Below are positions 13,411 to 25,567 of a stretch of 64,000 bases of DNA, piece after piece. The stretch is from Begonia masoniana (lineage: Eukaryota > Streptophyta > Magnoliopsida > Cucurbitales > Begoniaceae), in the NCBI GenBank assembly GCA_022432975.1, contig CM039509.1, positions 9,625,575 through 9,689,574 of the forward strand, in the 5' to 3' direction. A program made the translations under genes and the position numbers. Position 1 is the first letter of the stretch. The number at the start of each line of letters is the position of its first letter. The notes beneath the pieces are model-generated. The model was not told the origin of the DNA. It worked only from the letters and a program-made list of their open reading frames with translations, and did no database searches.

Positions 13411-16400
13411 ATGCGATGAGATGATGACAACGTGTGTAGAGACCTGCATGTGTTAGGATTGCATAAACAGTTTTCATGCTTCCCGTTTATTTTTCAGCAC
13501 TACTGCTAAGCTTTGAGCTTACGGTGTGTTCTGTGGTGTAGGTACTGCTGAGCTGGTGGGTGTGTACTGAGAATCTGACTAGGCGTAGGTGGCAGTTGGT
13601 GGCGTGCGACCAGGGCCCCGGTTGATGACAGTGTTAGGGCGACCCGACCCAGGAAGAGTTGTAGCATGGTGTTAATGGGGAGTAGGACTTTTGTCTTTTG
13701 TGGGGGTATTTGTATTTGTTGTATATAGTTATAGTTAAGGGTGATATGTCACCCTATGCTGTGGACTTTCTTCGTTTTGGTCGATAGCATTATCGTTCTG
13801 TTATGATGATTGTTTGGAGATTTCGTAGACTGGATAGTTTTGTAGGAGTATTCTGGATAGGTTGGGATTTATTCGTTTGCAGGTACTTGGCATTTTGGAG
13901 GCGCCATTTTCAGGCGTTACTCTGCCGAAATTTTCGGGGAGGACACCGTGGTGCTTAATGGTTAGGAATAAGGAAAATTAGTGAGTCGTTTAGCTCAGAG
14001 TAGTCCCTGTAGCGAACCAAGAATCCGGGTGGGTTTTCGGGGCGTTACAATTTGATTTAAAAAGAGAAGGTTGGAGAAAAAACAATAGATTAAGGTAGAT
14101 TGTTTTGTGTAATTGTGGTTTTAAATTAAAGGAAAGAGAAATAAGATAGATGAAGAGTGGAAGAAGTGGAGTCTTCTACGTAGGGAGAAGAGTGAAGGTG
14201 AGGGGAGGAGGTTGATTTTATAAATTACATTAGTTTAGTGGTAAATGGTAATAAGGTAAAGTGGGGTTTTAAAATGTGTAAAGTGAAGGGGTAAAAGACA
14301 ATTTCATTGTTTTCTTCTCTTCTCTCCCACGTTGGCAGCCATTGGAGAGCCTTCCCTTCACGTTTCCTCCAATTTCACCAAGATCTAAGATTAGTTTTTG
14401 ATTGGTTTTGTGATTTATGCATACCTTTAGAGGTTTTAGCCATTTTTAGTGAGTTTTGGTGAGTTTTGGAAGAGTTGATGAAACCCTAAGTGGGAATTCT
14501 AAAAATTGTCTTATCCTTGCTATGTTTTCTTACTATTTTGAAAGCTTAGACATCATATAGGGCGATATTGATTGATTATATAGAAAGATTAAAAGTTTAG
14601 TCGAATTTTGTTGAAAACCAGAAATTGAGCTACATGTAACCGGTTCTGTTATGTAAAATCTGACCAATTATGCTGTTTGGTTTTGGAAAATAGATCAAGG
14701 CATTGGATAGTAGACATGTAGAGGTTTACGGAATGTATTGGATCGTTCAAATCTGATGAAAAATGAGAGAGTTATGGCCGATTGAAAATTGGGCAACAAA
14801 AAGGGAGAAATTTCGAGATTTTTTTGGTTGAATGTTTTAAAGTGAGTTTGGTTTGTTGCTAGAGTCAAAGTAGGCATCCCTTAGATTTGTTTTGATGATT
14901 ACTAAGTTAGTTCCATTAATATGTTAGGTTACCGAGTTGAGCAATTGACATAACAGAAGCGAGTGAATACTTTACGGAGATCTAGGTAAGTAATGGATTG
15001 CATGTGTTTTGCCTTAGGGCCTACACCATGGAACGGTAGGGTTTGAATGTTTGGTTGTTATTGTTTTGTTGGTTGATCATATGTGTTGACATGCATTATG
15101 GTTTTTGAACTGCAAAAAACGAGATTTGAGCAAGTCTACAAAACGAGAGTATGAAATATAAGAAGATAAGAAGAGATGTAACGGGTATCAAGTAGTGTTG
15201 CCTCGTCGAGGGATGAAGCTTGTGTGGTAGCACTTCGAGAGGGTCTCTACGAGAGAAGCACTAATGAAAATACGTAAGATTATCGTGAGTAGGAACGCTT
15301 CGACGTTAACGTGTTAGTGAGAAAGCACTAGAGGGTTCTATGACCGGTGTAGGAGGAGATTGTTGTATGGCCGTCCCGTGTGTGGACATGATATGTGCCT
15401 CCAATCTCGTTCCGCTGGGTCAAGGTGTGGCCATCCTGAGTGGTGATAGGAAAGGTGCCTACTTGATCCACACGAGAAAGTGAAAGAGAAATAAACGAAA
15501 ATGAAACGAGAACAAAATAGAGTGTAGAAACCGCATGTTCTAGGGGTTGAGTTTATGCATTGGTTTTAAGTTCATTGTTCCCTACTTGCTAAGCATTAAG
15601 CTTACATTTTGTGTTCTATGGTATAGGTGACGACGAGCTTTCAGGTGAGCTTTGTGAGCGTGGGTAGGATTAGGATGGCAGTTGGTGACACGCTTTTGTA
15701 TGCCGGTGCTGGCAGTGTTGTTGGGGCGCCTTGACCGGCAGTGAGGTGTGATTTTGTGGTAGAACTTTTGATGAAAAGAAGTTAGGTTGTATATATGTTA
15801 GGGTACCTAGAACTCTTTTGGTGTGTGAATTTTCATTTTGATGTATAAATGGTTTGGATTATAGCTTTTGGTTTTTAAACCTGTGTCGATATGTTTGGTT
15901 TTTAGAGTCATCCATGTAGTTCATTTTCACAAATTTTTATCCTTTCGCTTATGTTTGCAAGTCCTGTTTTTGGGGTTTTAAAGGGTTGAGGGGTGGAAAA
16001 TGTTGGGAGATGGTTGGGGTAAATTTTATAGGTGAAATGTAGGTGAAGGAAATGAAGAAAAGTGGAAAAAGGGGAAAAGAAGAAAAGTGGTGCGGGATGC
16101 ATCGCTGGAGACACTGGGTGCGCGCGCAGCAGGCGCTGGGGCGCGTAGTGCCCAACCGATCGATCGGCGCTGGGCGCGATCGATCGGCGCGGGCGCTAGA
16201 ATTTTGTTGATCGCGGTAGAGAATCTACCGATCGATCACCTCTCTTGTGCGCACTACCTGTGCACGCGGTGATTGCGCGGGTGCGTGCAGCGACTGCGCG
16301 CGGTGCACTCGCTGTCTGGGTGACGCGCGCACTGAGTGCGAGCGCTGCTTGTCTTGTGGCCTAAAAATAATTTTTTTCAAAAACTTGATTTTTAAACAAG

Positions 16401-16593
16401 TTTCAACCCGATCTTTTACGACACCTTTTAAACGTATTTTACGACTGTCCCCCACATATTTTCAAGGATTTGAAAGACCCAAAAACCGAAACGAAGTCTT
16501 ATCGAAAAATGATTTAGTCCTCATTTTAAATGTTTGTAAAGTCAAGTCCATGGCATCCTGGTGGCCTGTGCGGGCCGGGGTCGTCACATACGT

Positions 16594-17464
16594 TGTGTCA
16601 TGTTCAGGTTTTTCTGCTTCAAAAAGTACTTCAGTCTCTTATGAAGCATCACTATAAACAATAAATTTCCCTGTTTCAAACAATATAGTGAATATTGGTA
16701 TCAAAATTAATATTTTCTTCAACTCTTTGAAGTTCTGATCATATTCCTCAGTCCATTGATACTAGGCACCCTTCCTGGTTAGTCTTGTGAGTGGTGTGAC
16801 CCTTTTTGAGAATCCTTTAACAAATCTCTTATAGTAGCCCGCAAAACCTAGGAAGGTTTGTGCTTCTACTACATTCTTAGGTTGTGACTATTTACTAACT
16901 GCTTCAATTTTCATTAGATCTACTAATACTCCCTCCTTTGTGATTATGTAACCGAGAAAAGTCCATTTCTTTGTCTAAAATTCACACTTGGAGAACCTAA
17001 CATACAACTTCTCGCGTCTCAAGGTTGATAAAACAGTCCTTAAATGTTCTTCATACTCTTCCTTACTCTTTGAATAAACAAGGATGTCGTCAATAAAAAT
17101 GATCACAAATTCATCTAGGAACTCTTTGAATATCTGATTCATTAAGTCCATAAATGCATAGCACAACTCAAAACTCATAGTGGCCATAACTTGTTTGTCA
17201 TGCCATTTTGGGTACATCCTTGATTCTTAACTAATGGTAGCCAGATGTGATATCTATTTTTGAGAAAACTCCAGCTTCTTTTAATTTGTCAAACATATCC
17301 TCAATCCTTGGAAGTGGATAGTTGTTCTTTACGTTAACTCTATTATGTTCTCGATAATTGATGCCCAACCTCATTGATCTACTCTCTTCTTCAAGAATAG
17401 AACTGGTGTGTTGCCCATGGTAAAAACCTTGGTTGAATAAATCCCTTTTCATGAAACTTGTCAA
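16594..17464 (-). pseudogene. Ty3/gypsy reverse transcriptase and start of RNase H, decayed
   Basis: Reverse transcriptase of the old minus-strand element, which would copy the element's RNA into DNA in cytoplasmic particles. Visible in order: YREHNRVNVKNNYPLPRIED (17380-17300), [28 protein letters not shown], the catalytic [11 protein letters not shown] motif near 17080, FLGYIITKEG, FLGFAGYYKRFVKGFSK, and an RNase H start with YSDAS near 16655. About 75 residues normally found between YSDAS and the KYFLKQ segment are missing. Stops occur at 17220 and after FSKCEF. The solo LTR at 8419-16588 cuts the RNase H domain just after this fragment. It is not functional. Confidence 0.9.
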
Positions 17465-17789
17465 GTTGGACCTTCCACTCCTTCAATTAGGTTGGTGCCA
17501 TTCTATACGGGTTTTAGAGATGATTGACGTCATTTCAGGTAGAATAACAATGTTAATTCTACGTCTCTAGCTAGTGACAAGCTTGTCAAATCATCAAGAA
17601 ATTCACGAACTATCTACTTCTTATCTGTGGTTGTTTGCTTCCTCGGGGTTAAGTGCATATATCGCTTGCCATGAATCTTAAACATCAAGAATTCAATAAC
17701 TTTTGTGCTCGCGAAACTAAAATAACTAAAATTCTCAAACCTTTCTTGTCACCATGAATTAAGAATGATTCTTCTCCAAGCAATTGAAA

Positions 17790-17987
17790 TCATACCGTCT
17801 TCTTACAACAATCAATAGTTACATAGTATTTGGTTAGCCAATGCATGCCAAGGATAGTATCATAATCTTGCATTGCAACAAAGATGATCAGGTTTGCCTC
17901 CAGTTCTTTATCTCCAATATAAACATTGCACCCTCGAACAGTTGAATCACCAGACATTACATTAACCATAGGTGTAGCTACTCTCAA
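17790..17987 (-). pseudogene. Ty3/gypsy aspartic protease fragment
   Basis: The 65-codon open frame matches the second half of the retropepsin region of plant gypsy elements: GCNVYIGDKELEANLI, then DYDTILGMHWLTKYYVTIDC, where plant elements usually have D-D/E-VILGMDWL. The Asp of the usual GMDWL is His here. The catalytic D-S/T-G triad would lie upstream and is not visible in this frame. It sits between the gag remains and the RT fragment in the expected order. Confidence 0.8.
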
Positions 17988-18119
17988 CTTATGCTCTAAA
18001 GATTCTATTACATTAACTAATTTCTTAGAATATATAAGAGATATAAAGGAGTGGGTTACCCTCGAATAAATTAATATGAAAGAAAGTATTCTAGAAATTA
18101 GAAGCGAACTTGTTACAAT

Positions 18120-18990
18120 ACTTGCATTCCCTTCAGCTCTTTCTTTGTCATGGCAAAGACTCTAGTAGTTGTCATTGGTTGTCCTTTGCCATTCATAGAC
18201 AATCTTTAATGAAATGTTCAGTATGACCACACTTGAAACAAGTCAGTATCCTTGCTCGACATTCTCATGCATGAGCCTTCTTGCAGTGGGACACGTGGGT
18301 ATGGTAGGCATTGCCGTCTGGTTCATCGGTTCCCTTTTGATAAACTTCGAGGCTCCACTAGCAATTTCATTGTCATTGATCGCTTAGATCCACTCCATTG
18401 TTGTGGTGGAAGTCTATTTTTTATCGACTGTGTTGCATGGCTAAACCTGTTCCTATATTCTTGTGCTTTAGAGATCTTTTGTTCTCCAATTTTTGCATTA
18501 AGAGCTTTTTAAACTAGAAAAGCAAAAAGAGTGTCCCGTGAGATGATAAGGTAGACATCCTTAGATATCTCTGTCCTCGGTGCTTGAACAAAACATTTCA
18601 ACTTCAAAGCCTCATTGCTAACCATGTGTGGGACAAAGCGAAAGAGTTAGTCAAACTTGTACACACAGTCGACTACGCTTTCAGTTTGCTTCAGTGACTT
18701 GAATTCTTAGATTTTGCATTCTTCATTGTGTCAGCAAAGTAATTCTCATAGAAAAATCTTTAAACTACTACCATGTCATAGTGGCAAATTGACGCATCAC
18801 CTTCACTGAGTCTCACCAATAAAGTGCATCATTGCTAAGCATAGAAGATGCACAAGCCACCTTTTTTACCTACACGATCTTGGCATATTCAAATATCTCT
18901 TCGACGATTATGATTCAATCTTCTACAGCTGCCATATATGTCAAGTTACCATCGAAAGTTATGGGATTCAATCTTCAAATTCTCTCATAA
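18120..18990 (-). pseudogene. Ty3/gypsy gag remains with CCHC zinc knuckle
   Basis: Minus-strand reading gives capsid-like segments (ALYWWDSVK near 18820, then a LFYENYFADTMK-like stretch and FKSLKQTESVVDCV) typical of Retrotrans_gag, broken by stops. At 18199-18240 a clean CCHC zinc knuckle (C-x2-C-x4-H-x4-C, CFKCGHTEHFIKDC) marks the nucleocapsid end. Gag packages the element RNA. No uninterrupted frame remains. Confidence 0.8.
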
Positions 18991-19334
18991 TCAATGTCCA
19001 CGATGCCTGTTTGGAATATGAGTCTGTACATTAGCAGCCTGTGGCAGTAGCCGCTTGGGCTACTGCAGTTGTTGTCTGCATTAGTTGTTCGATTTTCCTA
19101 GTTGACTCTCAATCATATCCATTATTTGATCGAGAACAACATCTCGTTTGGTACTATTCCTCTACGATTAGCAATAAGCTACATTACAAGGATTTTTTTT
19201 TTTTTTACTTTATAAATCTATTCTTATATATATGTATATATATTTATTTGAAATAATTAATTTTGAATGTACTAAAATTGTATATCACAAAAAAATATAT
19301 GGTAATTTTATAAAAAAAAAATGATTAAAGAAAT
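18991..19334 (-). other. 5' untranslated region of the old gypsy element
   Basis: AT-rich sequence between gag and the primer site, with a T-run at 19191-19206. The solo LTR at 19335-24601 is inserted here, and the untranslated region continues at 24602-24652 and 25518-25548. I see no coding sequence. Confidence 0.5.
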
Positions 19335-22300
19335 TGTGACAGCCCCAGACCGAACCCGATCGGGGTCCGGGATCAGAGCCATCACTCCGGGACAGATAAC
19401 GGAAAACAGTGCCTATTTTTTTTGAACAGATCGGTCAAAACAGTGGACATTATACCTTTAAAATATTTACAGAGAAACAGAATCGAATGACAGGAAACAT
19501 GCACTGCCATCGCAAACCCTAAAAAAAAACGTAGCTTTACAGAGAGGGAGAAACTGCAGTGAGTAACAGAAAACATTTACAGGGAGAGAGAAAATTCTCG
19601 GGTGAACCGAAAAAACAGAAATGAACTTAATTTAAAAGAATTCAGGCTGGCGGAAGACTTAGTATAAAAAAGCTTCGGTGGATTGAATAAAACAAAAGTG
19701 TGCAGTGATAATCGGAAGGAGGAGAGTAAACACTAGGCAGAAAGATAAAACTATCGGCGGATGCAGATATAACAAAGATGAACAGTGCTAATCGGTGGAT
19801 GTGAACTATAAACAAGAATTGAGTCACCCGGTAGAACAGACAGTAAACGAAATCGGTAGAAGGAGATGACGTCAGCCGGAAGATGGATAACGTCATCGGT
19901 GGATGCAGACAGTGAACAAAATCGGTAGGAGAGATGACGTCAGCAGGAAGATGGATGACGTCATCGGTGGATGCAGACAGTGAACGAAATCGGTAGGAGA
20001 GATGACATCAGCCGGAAGATGGATGACGTCATCGGTGGATGCAGACAGTGAACGAAATCAGTAGGAGAGATGACGTCAGCCGGAAGATGGATGACGTCAT
20101 CGGTGGATGCAGACAGTGAACGAAATCGGTAGGAGAGATGACGTCAGCCGGAAGATGGATGACGTCATCGGTGGATGCAGACAGTGAACGAAATCGGTAG
20201 GAGAGATGACGTCAGCCGGAAGATGGATGACGTCATCGGTGGATGCAGACAGTGAACGAAATCGGTAGGAGAGATGACGTCAGCCGGAAGATGGATGACG
20301 TCATCGGTGGATGCAGACAGTGAACGAAATCGGTAGGAGAGATGACGTCAGCCGGAAGATGGATGACGTCATCGGTGGATGCAGACAGTGAACGAAATCG
20401 GTAGGAGAGATGACGTCAGCCGGAAGATGGATGACGTCATCGGTGGATGCAGACAGTGAACGAAATCGGTAGGAGAGATGACGTCAGCCGGAAGATGGAT
20501 GACGTCATCGGTGGATGCAGACAGTGAACGAAATCGGTAGGAGAGATGACGTCAGCCGGAAGATGGATGACGTCATCGGTGGATGCAGACAGTGAACGAA
20601 ATCGGTAGGAGAGATGACGTCAGCCGGAAGATGGATGACGTCATCGGTGGATGCAGACAGTGAACGAAATCGGTAGGAGAGATGACGTCAGCCGGAAGAT
20701 GGATGACGTCATCGGTGGATGCAGACAGTGAACGAAATCGGTAGGAGAGATGACGTCAGCCGGAAGATGGATGACGTCATCGGTGGATGCAGACAGTGAA
20801 CGAAATCGGTAGGAGAGATGACGTCAGCCGGAAGATGGATGACGTCATCGGTGGATGCAGACAGTGAACGAAATCGGTAGGAGAGATGACGTCAGCCGGA
20901 AGATGGATGACGTCATCGGTGGATGCAGACAGTGAACGAAATCGGTAGGAGAGATGACGTCAGCCGGAAGATGGATGACGTCATCGGTGGATGCAGACAG
21001 TGAACGAAATCGGTAGGAGAGATGACGTCAGCCGGAAGATGGATGACGTCATCGGTGGATGCAGACAGTGAACGAAATCGGTAGGAGAGATGACGTCAGC
21101 CGGAAGATGGATGACGTCATCGGTGGATGCAGACAGTGAACGAAATCGGTAGGAGAGATGACGTCAGCCGGAAGATGGATGACGTCATCGGTGGATGCAG
21201 ACAGTGAACGAAATCGGTAGGAGAGATGACGTCAGCCGGAAGATGGATGACGTCATCGGTGGATGCAGACAGTGAACGAAATCGGTAGGAGAGATGACGT
21301 CAGCCGGAAGATGGATGACGTCATCGGTGGATGCAGACAGTGAACGAAATCGGTAGGAGAGATGACGTCAGCCGGAAGATGGATGACGTCATCGGTGGAT
21401 GCAGACAGTGAACGAAATCGGTAGGAGAGATGACGTCAGCCGGAAGATGGATGACGTCATCGGTGGATGCAGACAGTGAACGAAATCGGTAGGAGAGATG
21501 ACGTCAGCCGGAAGATGGATGACGTCATCGGTGGATGCAGACAGTGAACGAAATCGGTAGGAGAGATGACGTCAGCCGGAAGATGGATGACGTCATCGGT
21601 GGATGCAGACAGTGAACGAAATCGGTAGGAGAGATGACGTCAGCCGGAAGATGGATGACGTCATCGGTGGATGCAGACAGTGAACGAAATCGGTAGGAGA
21701 GATGACGTCAGCCGGAAGATGGATGACGTCATCGGTGGATGCAGACAGTGAACGAAATCGGTAGGAGAGATGACGTCAGCCGGAAGATGGATGACGTCAT
21801 CGGTGGATGCAGACAGTGAACGAAATCGGTAGGAGAGATGACGTCAGCCGGAAGATGGATGACGTCATCGGTGGATGCAGACAGTGAACGAAATCGGTAG
21901 GAGAGATGACGTCAGCCGGAAGATGGATGACGTCATCGGTGGATGCAGACAGTGAACGAAATCGGTAGGAGAGATGACGTCAGCCGGAAGATGGATGACG
22001 TCATCGGTGGATGCAGACAGTGAACGAAATCGGTAGGAGAGATGACGTCAGCCGGAAGATGGATGACGTCATCGGTGGATGCAGACAGTGAACGAAATCG
22101 GTAGGAGAGATGACGTCAGCCGGAAGATGGATGACGTCATCGGTGGATGCAGACAGTGAACGAAATCGGTAGGAGAGATGACGTCAGCCGGAAGATGGAT
22201 GACGTCATCGGTGGATGCAGACAGTGAACGAAATCGGTAGGAGAGATGACGTCAGCCGGAAGATGGATGACGTCATCGGTGGATGCAGACAGTGAACGAA

Positions 22301-24601
22301 ATCGGTAGGAGAGATGACGTCAGCCGGAAGATGGATGACGTCATCGGTGGATGCAGACAGTGAACGAAATCGGTAGGAGAGATGACGTCAGCCGGAAGAT
22401 GGATGACGTCATCGGTGGATGCAGACAGTGAACGAAATCGGTAGGAGAGATGACGTCAGCCGGAAGATGGATGACGTCATCGGTGGATGCAGACAGTGAA
22501 CGAAATCGGTAGGAGAGATGACGTCAGCCGGAAGATGGATGACGTCATCGGTGGATGCAGACAGTGAACGAAATCGGTAGGAGAGATGACGTCAGCCGGA
22601 AGATGGATGACGTCATCGGTGGATGCAGACAGTGAACGAAATCGGTAGGAGAGATGACGTCAGCCGGAAGATGGATGACGTCATCGGTGGATGCAGACAG
22701 TGAACGAAATCGGTAGGAGAGATGACGTCAGCCGGAAGATGGATGACGTCATCGGTGGATGCAGACAGTGAACGAAATCGGTAGGAGAGATGACGTCAGC
22801 CGGAAGATGGATGACGTCATCGGTGGATGCAGACAGTGAACGAAATCGGTAGGAGAGATGACGTCAGCCGGAAGATGGATGACGTCATCGGTGGATGCAG
22901 ACAGTGAACGAAATCGGTAGGAGAGATGACGTCAGCCGGAAGATGGATGACGTCATCGGTGGATGCAGACAGTGAACGAAATCGGTAGGAGAGATGACGT
23001 CAGCCGGAAGATGGATGACGTCATCGGTGGATGCAGACAGTGAACGAAATCGGTAGGAGAGATGACGTCAGCCGGAAGATTCCAGAATACTCCAGAATAC
23101 AAACTTAACTGTCAAATACAGCGGTTTTAAACATTGAAACAGAATCTACATTGTTTCAAAATTTCAAGACAGTACAAAACTTAACATATATTTACAGAAA
23201 CTCCCAAACAGAAGTTTTCTACAGGGCTTTTAATACAAGGACCCGAATTTCATAAAACTTTACAATATGAACTATATTTTAAAAAAACTTGAACCTCAGA
23301 ACAGAATTATGTCTAACTGCAGCAACCACCCTGTGAGCTCGATCCACCAGTTACATCAGATCGTCATTTTGAGGAACAAAGTCCTCTGTTTCAGGTTCAG
23401 TACCTACATCAGAGAGTTCACCTATGAGTCTAAAACTCAGTAAGGACATAATCAGAATGCTGTGATTCAAAATGCTATGCATGCAGTTTTTCAGAAATAC
23501 GGTGACAGTACAGAGCATTAAGTTACAGTGGCAGTAGAATTAAGTGGAGCTTATAGGGGAACTGGCAAACAGTGGGGGAGGGGGAGGGTGCACTATCAGG
23601 CACATTCAGGGATACAGTACAGTAAACGGTAAACAGTAAACAGTTCTGGGGCCAGTCCCCGTCTCGCACTTAACCTGGTACATTTCAGTCGGATTTTATC
23701 TTGTTTAGTTTCAAACAATGTACAGAAAACATTTACATGTCTTTCAGAGAAAACGTATATGCATGAACGGTGCTTGAACCTAGACAGGCAGACAGCAGAA
23801 ATAAGACAACAGAAAGTGAATCGAAGCCAGACATTTCAGAACATAGACTATAACCTTTCTACCCAAAATAACCTGACAGAACAGGAAACCTAGTACCTCC
23901 GTGATGTAGGGCCTTAAGGGCCAACCTACGGTTATGAACTTACCTGTTTGCTGCAATGTAGAATGCTCGAATGTCTCTGGAACGCTCGGATCTGTTGCTG
24001 CAATGTAGAGAAGTTAAACAAGTTGCAAATGCTAACAAATAACTTGGAAGATCATGCAGTAAACTCCATTCAGACTTGTAGAAAACAACGAATGTGTTTC
24101 CATACAAAAACCGAGAGTTTTCTCCCAACTATCTTAACCTAAAGCTTCAGCATAACCCATAGTTTTTGCTTGTCCAAATGTGTTAGCATTAGAAGATGTT
24201 TACCTTAGCGGAGGAGCAGAAAGGAATCTGGGAAGATCGAAGTAACTTCGATGGTTGTTTGTCGACAGGAAGAGAGAATACAGAGAGGAAAAAGGAGAGA
24301 GAGAGAGAGAGAGCAGAGAAGAGAAGTGAAGAGGGTTTCACGTAGAAGGTGGAACTTAGCTTCTTCAACAAGTTGCCAGATGCCACACAACCATTGGCTA
24401 TCTCCCACCAACCTTAATTTCTCCCCAATTTACCCTTCCATGCATTTCAACTTAGTGTTTTGGTTTAGTTACACATTAGTTTAGTTCTCCACTAATTATT
24501 CCAACAATCCAACCAAAAACATTCCCTTGTATTAATATAATATAAATCCCGTTTAAATGATCCTGGAAAACTATTACATGGCAAAAATGCCGGGTGTTAC
24601 A
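19335..24601 (-). mobile_element. Solo LTR with a 68-bp satellite, GAAAT duplication
   Basis: Plus-strand ends are TGTGACAGCCCC and CCGGGTGTTACA, flanked by GAAAT at 19330-19334 and 24602-24606. Orientation is minus because AAACAG/GTAAGT (23942-23953), GGCCCTACATCAC (about 23900) and GATGTAG/GT (about 23410) read in that direction. After the last of these a frame with TEDFVPQNDD occurs. The satellite lies downstream of that exon-like block. A (GA)n run is at 24294-24314. No internal domain is present. Confidence 0.92.
19865..23080. repeat. 68-bp tandem satellite, about 47 copies, two TGACGTCA sites per unit
   Basis: The unit is 68 bp (for example lines 20161 and 21181 are in phase 1,020 bp, 15 units, apart). 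It contains GATGACGTCAGCCGGAAGAT and GATGACGTCATCGGTGGATG, each with the palindrome TGACGTCA, the core bound by plant bZIP factors of the TGA and CRE type. Units from about 20000 to 23080 are nearly identical; the first two are more diverged (GATAACGTCAT, GACGTCAGCAGG). Confidence 0.95.
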
Positions 24602-24652
24602 GAAATACTTGTTGATAAACAGTCTTCTAGATGTATGATGAGCATATAGAGT

Positions 24653-25517
24653 TAGGGGTGGGCAGACCCGAACCCAACCCGAGCAACCTAACTGAACCGA
24701 GGGTTCGGTTCGGTTTGGTTCGGGTACATAAGTCTTTTTTTTGTGTTCGGGTCGGGTTCACTTATAGAATTTCGGGTTCGGTTCGGGTGGCAGTCAAACC
24801 CGAACCGAACCTAAAAACCGAACCCTGAAGCTTGCACAAATATTAGGGCTTACTGCTTAGGGTGTCGAGATTGGAAGTTGGAACTCGGGATTGATTTTCT
24901 GTTTAGGGCAGCAGACGACTGCTCGGCGAGCGGCGACAGACGATTCCTCGGCGAAGCGAAGCGACAGACGACTCATCGGCGACAGACTACCGACGACTCC
25001 TCGACGAAGCGACAGACGACCGACGAGACGACTCCTCGGCGTTCCAGCGGCAGCGACAGACGACTCCTCGGCGACAGACAGCTCCTTGGTGCTCCAGCGA
25101 GCGACAAACGACAAGTATAGAGCAGGTATTTATCGAAGGATTGCTTGATCGAAGGATTGGTCATTGTAGATTTTTACAGTTTTTTTGGCATGTATAGCTT
25201 TTGTTCATTTGGTTATTACCTGAGTTCTGTTTGGGCGGACTGAAAAACACTTGGTGAGGCAAATGTGATGAAACAAAATTGTAGGTTTTTCTGAGGCTGC
25301 AACTTGCAAGGTTTTAAATTTTAATTGTATTTATTTCATGTTTACAAGGCTGAACCGACTTGACCCGAACCGAACCGAACCGAACCCGAACTTTTCAGTT
25401 CGGGTCTGTTTTAAGTTATTCGGGTTCGGGTTCGGGTTCGGAAACCGGAACCCGAAACCGAAAAGGTAGGTTCTGTTCGGTCCAAAACCGAACCGAACTG
25501 ATGATTGCCCACCCCTA
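24653..25517. mobile_element. Non-autonomous hAT-type MITE, 8-bp duplication TATAGAGT
   Basis: The ends TAGGGGTGGGCA and TGCCCACCCCTA are inverted repeats, flanked by TATAGAGT at 24645-24652 and 25518-25525. An 8-bp duplication with this terminus fits the hAT superfamily. It is 865 bp. Subterminal regions are packed with CCGAACC/GGTTCGG repeats in both orientations. The centre (24905-25110) has imperfect repeats of CGACAGACGACTCCTCGGCG. It encodes no transposase. Confidence 0.88.
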
Positions 25518-25548
25518 TATAGAGTAGTCTACATAATCTTTTAAAAAC

Positions 25549-25567
25549 TTAGTACTCTGATACCAAT
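25549..25567 (-). other. Primer-binding site of the old gypsy element (initiator tRNA-Met)
   Basis: On the minus strand the LTR end CGTTACA at 25568 is followed by ATTGGTATCAGAGT. TGGTATCAGAG is the standard complement of the 3' end of plant initiator tRNA-Met, used to prime minus-strand DNA synthesis. It fixes the 5' end of the element whose gag and pol lie to the left. Confidence 0.85.

Larger units (their letters stand above)
8516..14049 (+). mobile_element. 5.5-kb solo LTR nested in another solo LTR, ATTTG duplication
   Basis: It starts TGTAATAACCCG and ends GGGGCGTTACA, flanked by ATTTG at 8511-8515 and 14050-14054. A perfect palindrome-like stretch near 8776-8800 (GAATGGCTTC...GAAGCCATTC) lies in the 5' part. 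GCCAG/GTAAGT is at about 9611 and CTGTGGTGTAG/GT at about 13543; three different tandem arrays fill the interval between them. No internal domain or second LTR exists, so it is a solo LTR despite its size. Confidence 0.92.
8419..16588 (+). mobile_element. Solo LTR inserted in an RNase H domain, TACGT duplication
   Basis: It starts TGTAATACCTGAG at 8419 and ends GGGGTCGTCACA at 16588. TACGT is present at 8414-8418 and 16589-16593. Another solo LTR occupies 8516-14049; without it this LTR is about 2.63 kb. Its own sequence shows CTAG/GTAAGT near 14992, GGGCCTACACCATGG near 15020, TATGGTATAG/GT near 15627, a GC-rich CGATCGATCGG block at 16090-16330 and an AT-rich end. No protein gene is present; ORFs of 60-136 codons are unrelated to known families. 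Confidence 0.92.

Noticed and set aside
16247..16657. 136-codon plus-strand frame across the end of the solo LTR
   Set aside because: It crosses an LTR end and a target duplication into antisense RNase H sequence, so it cannot be a real gene.
19865..23080. CRISPR array
   Set aside because: The repeats are head-to-tail without unique spacers, and the DNA is plant nuclear. They are a satellite.
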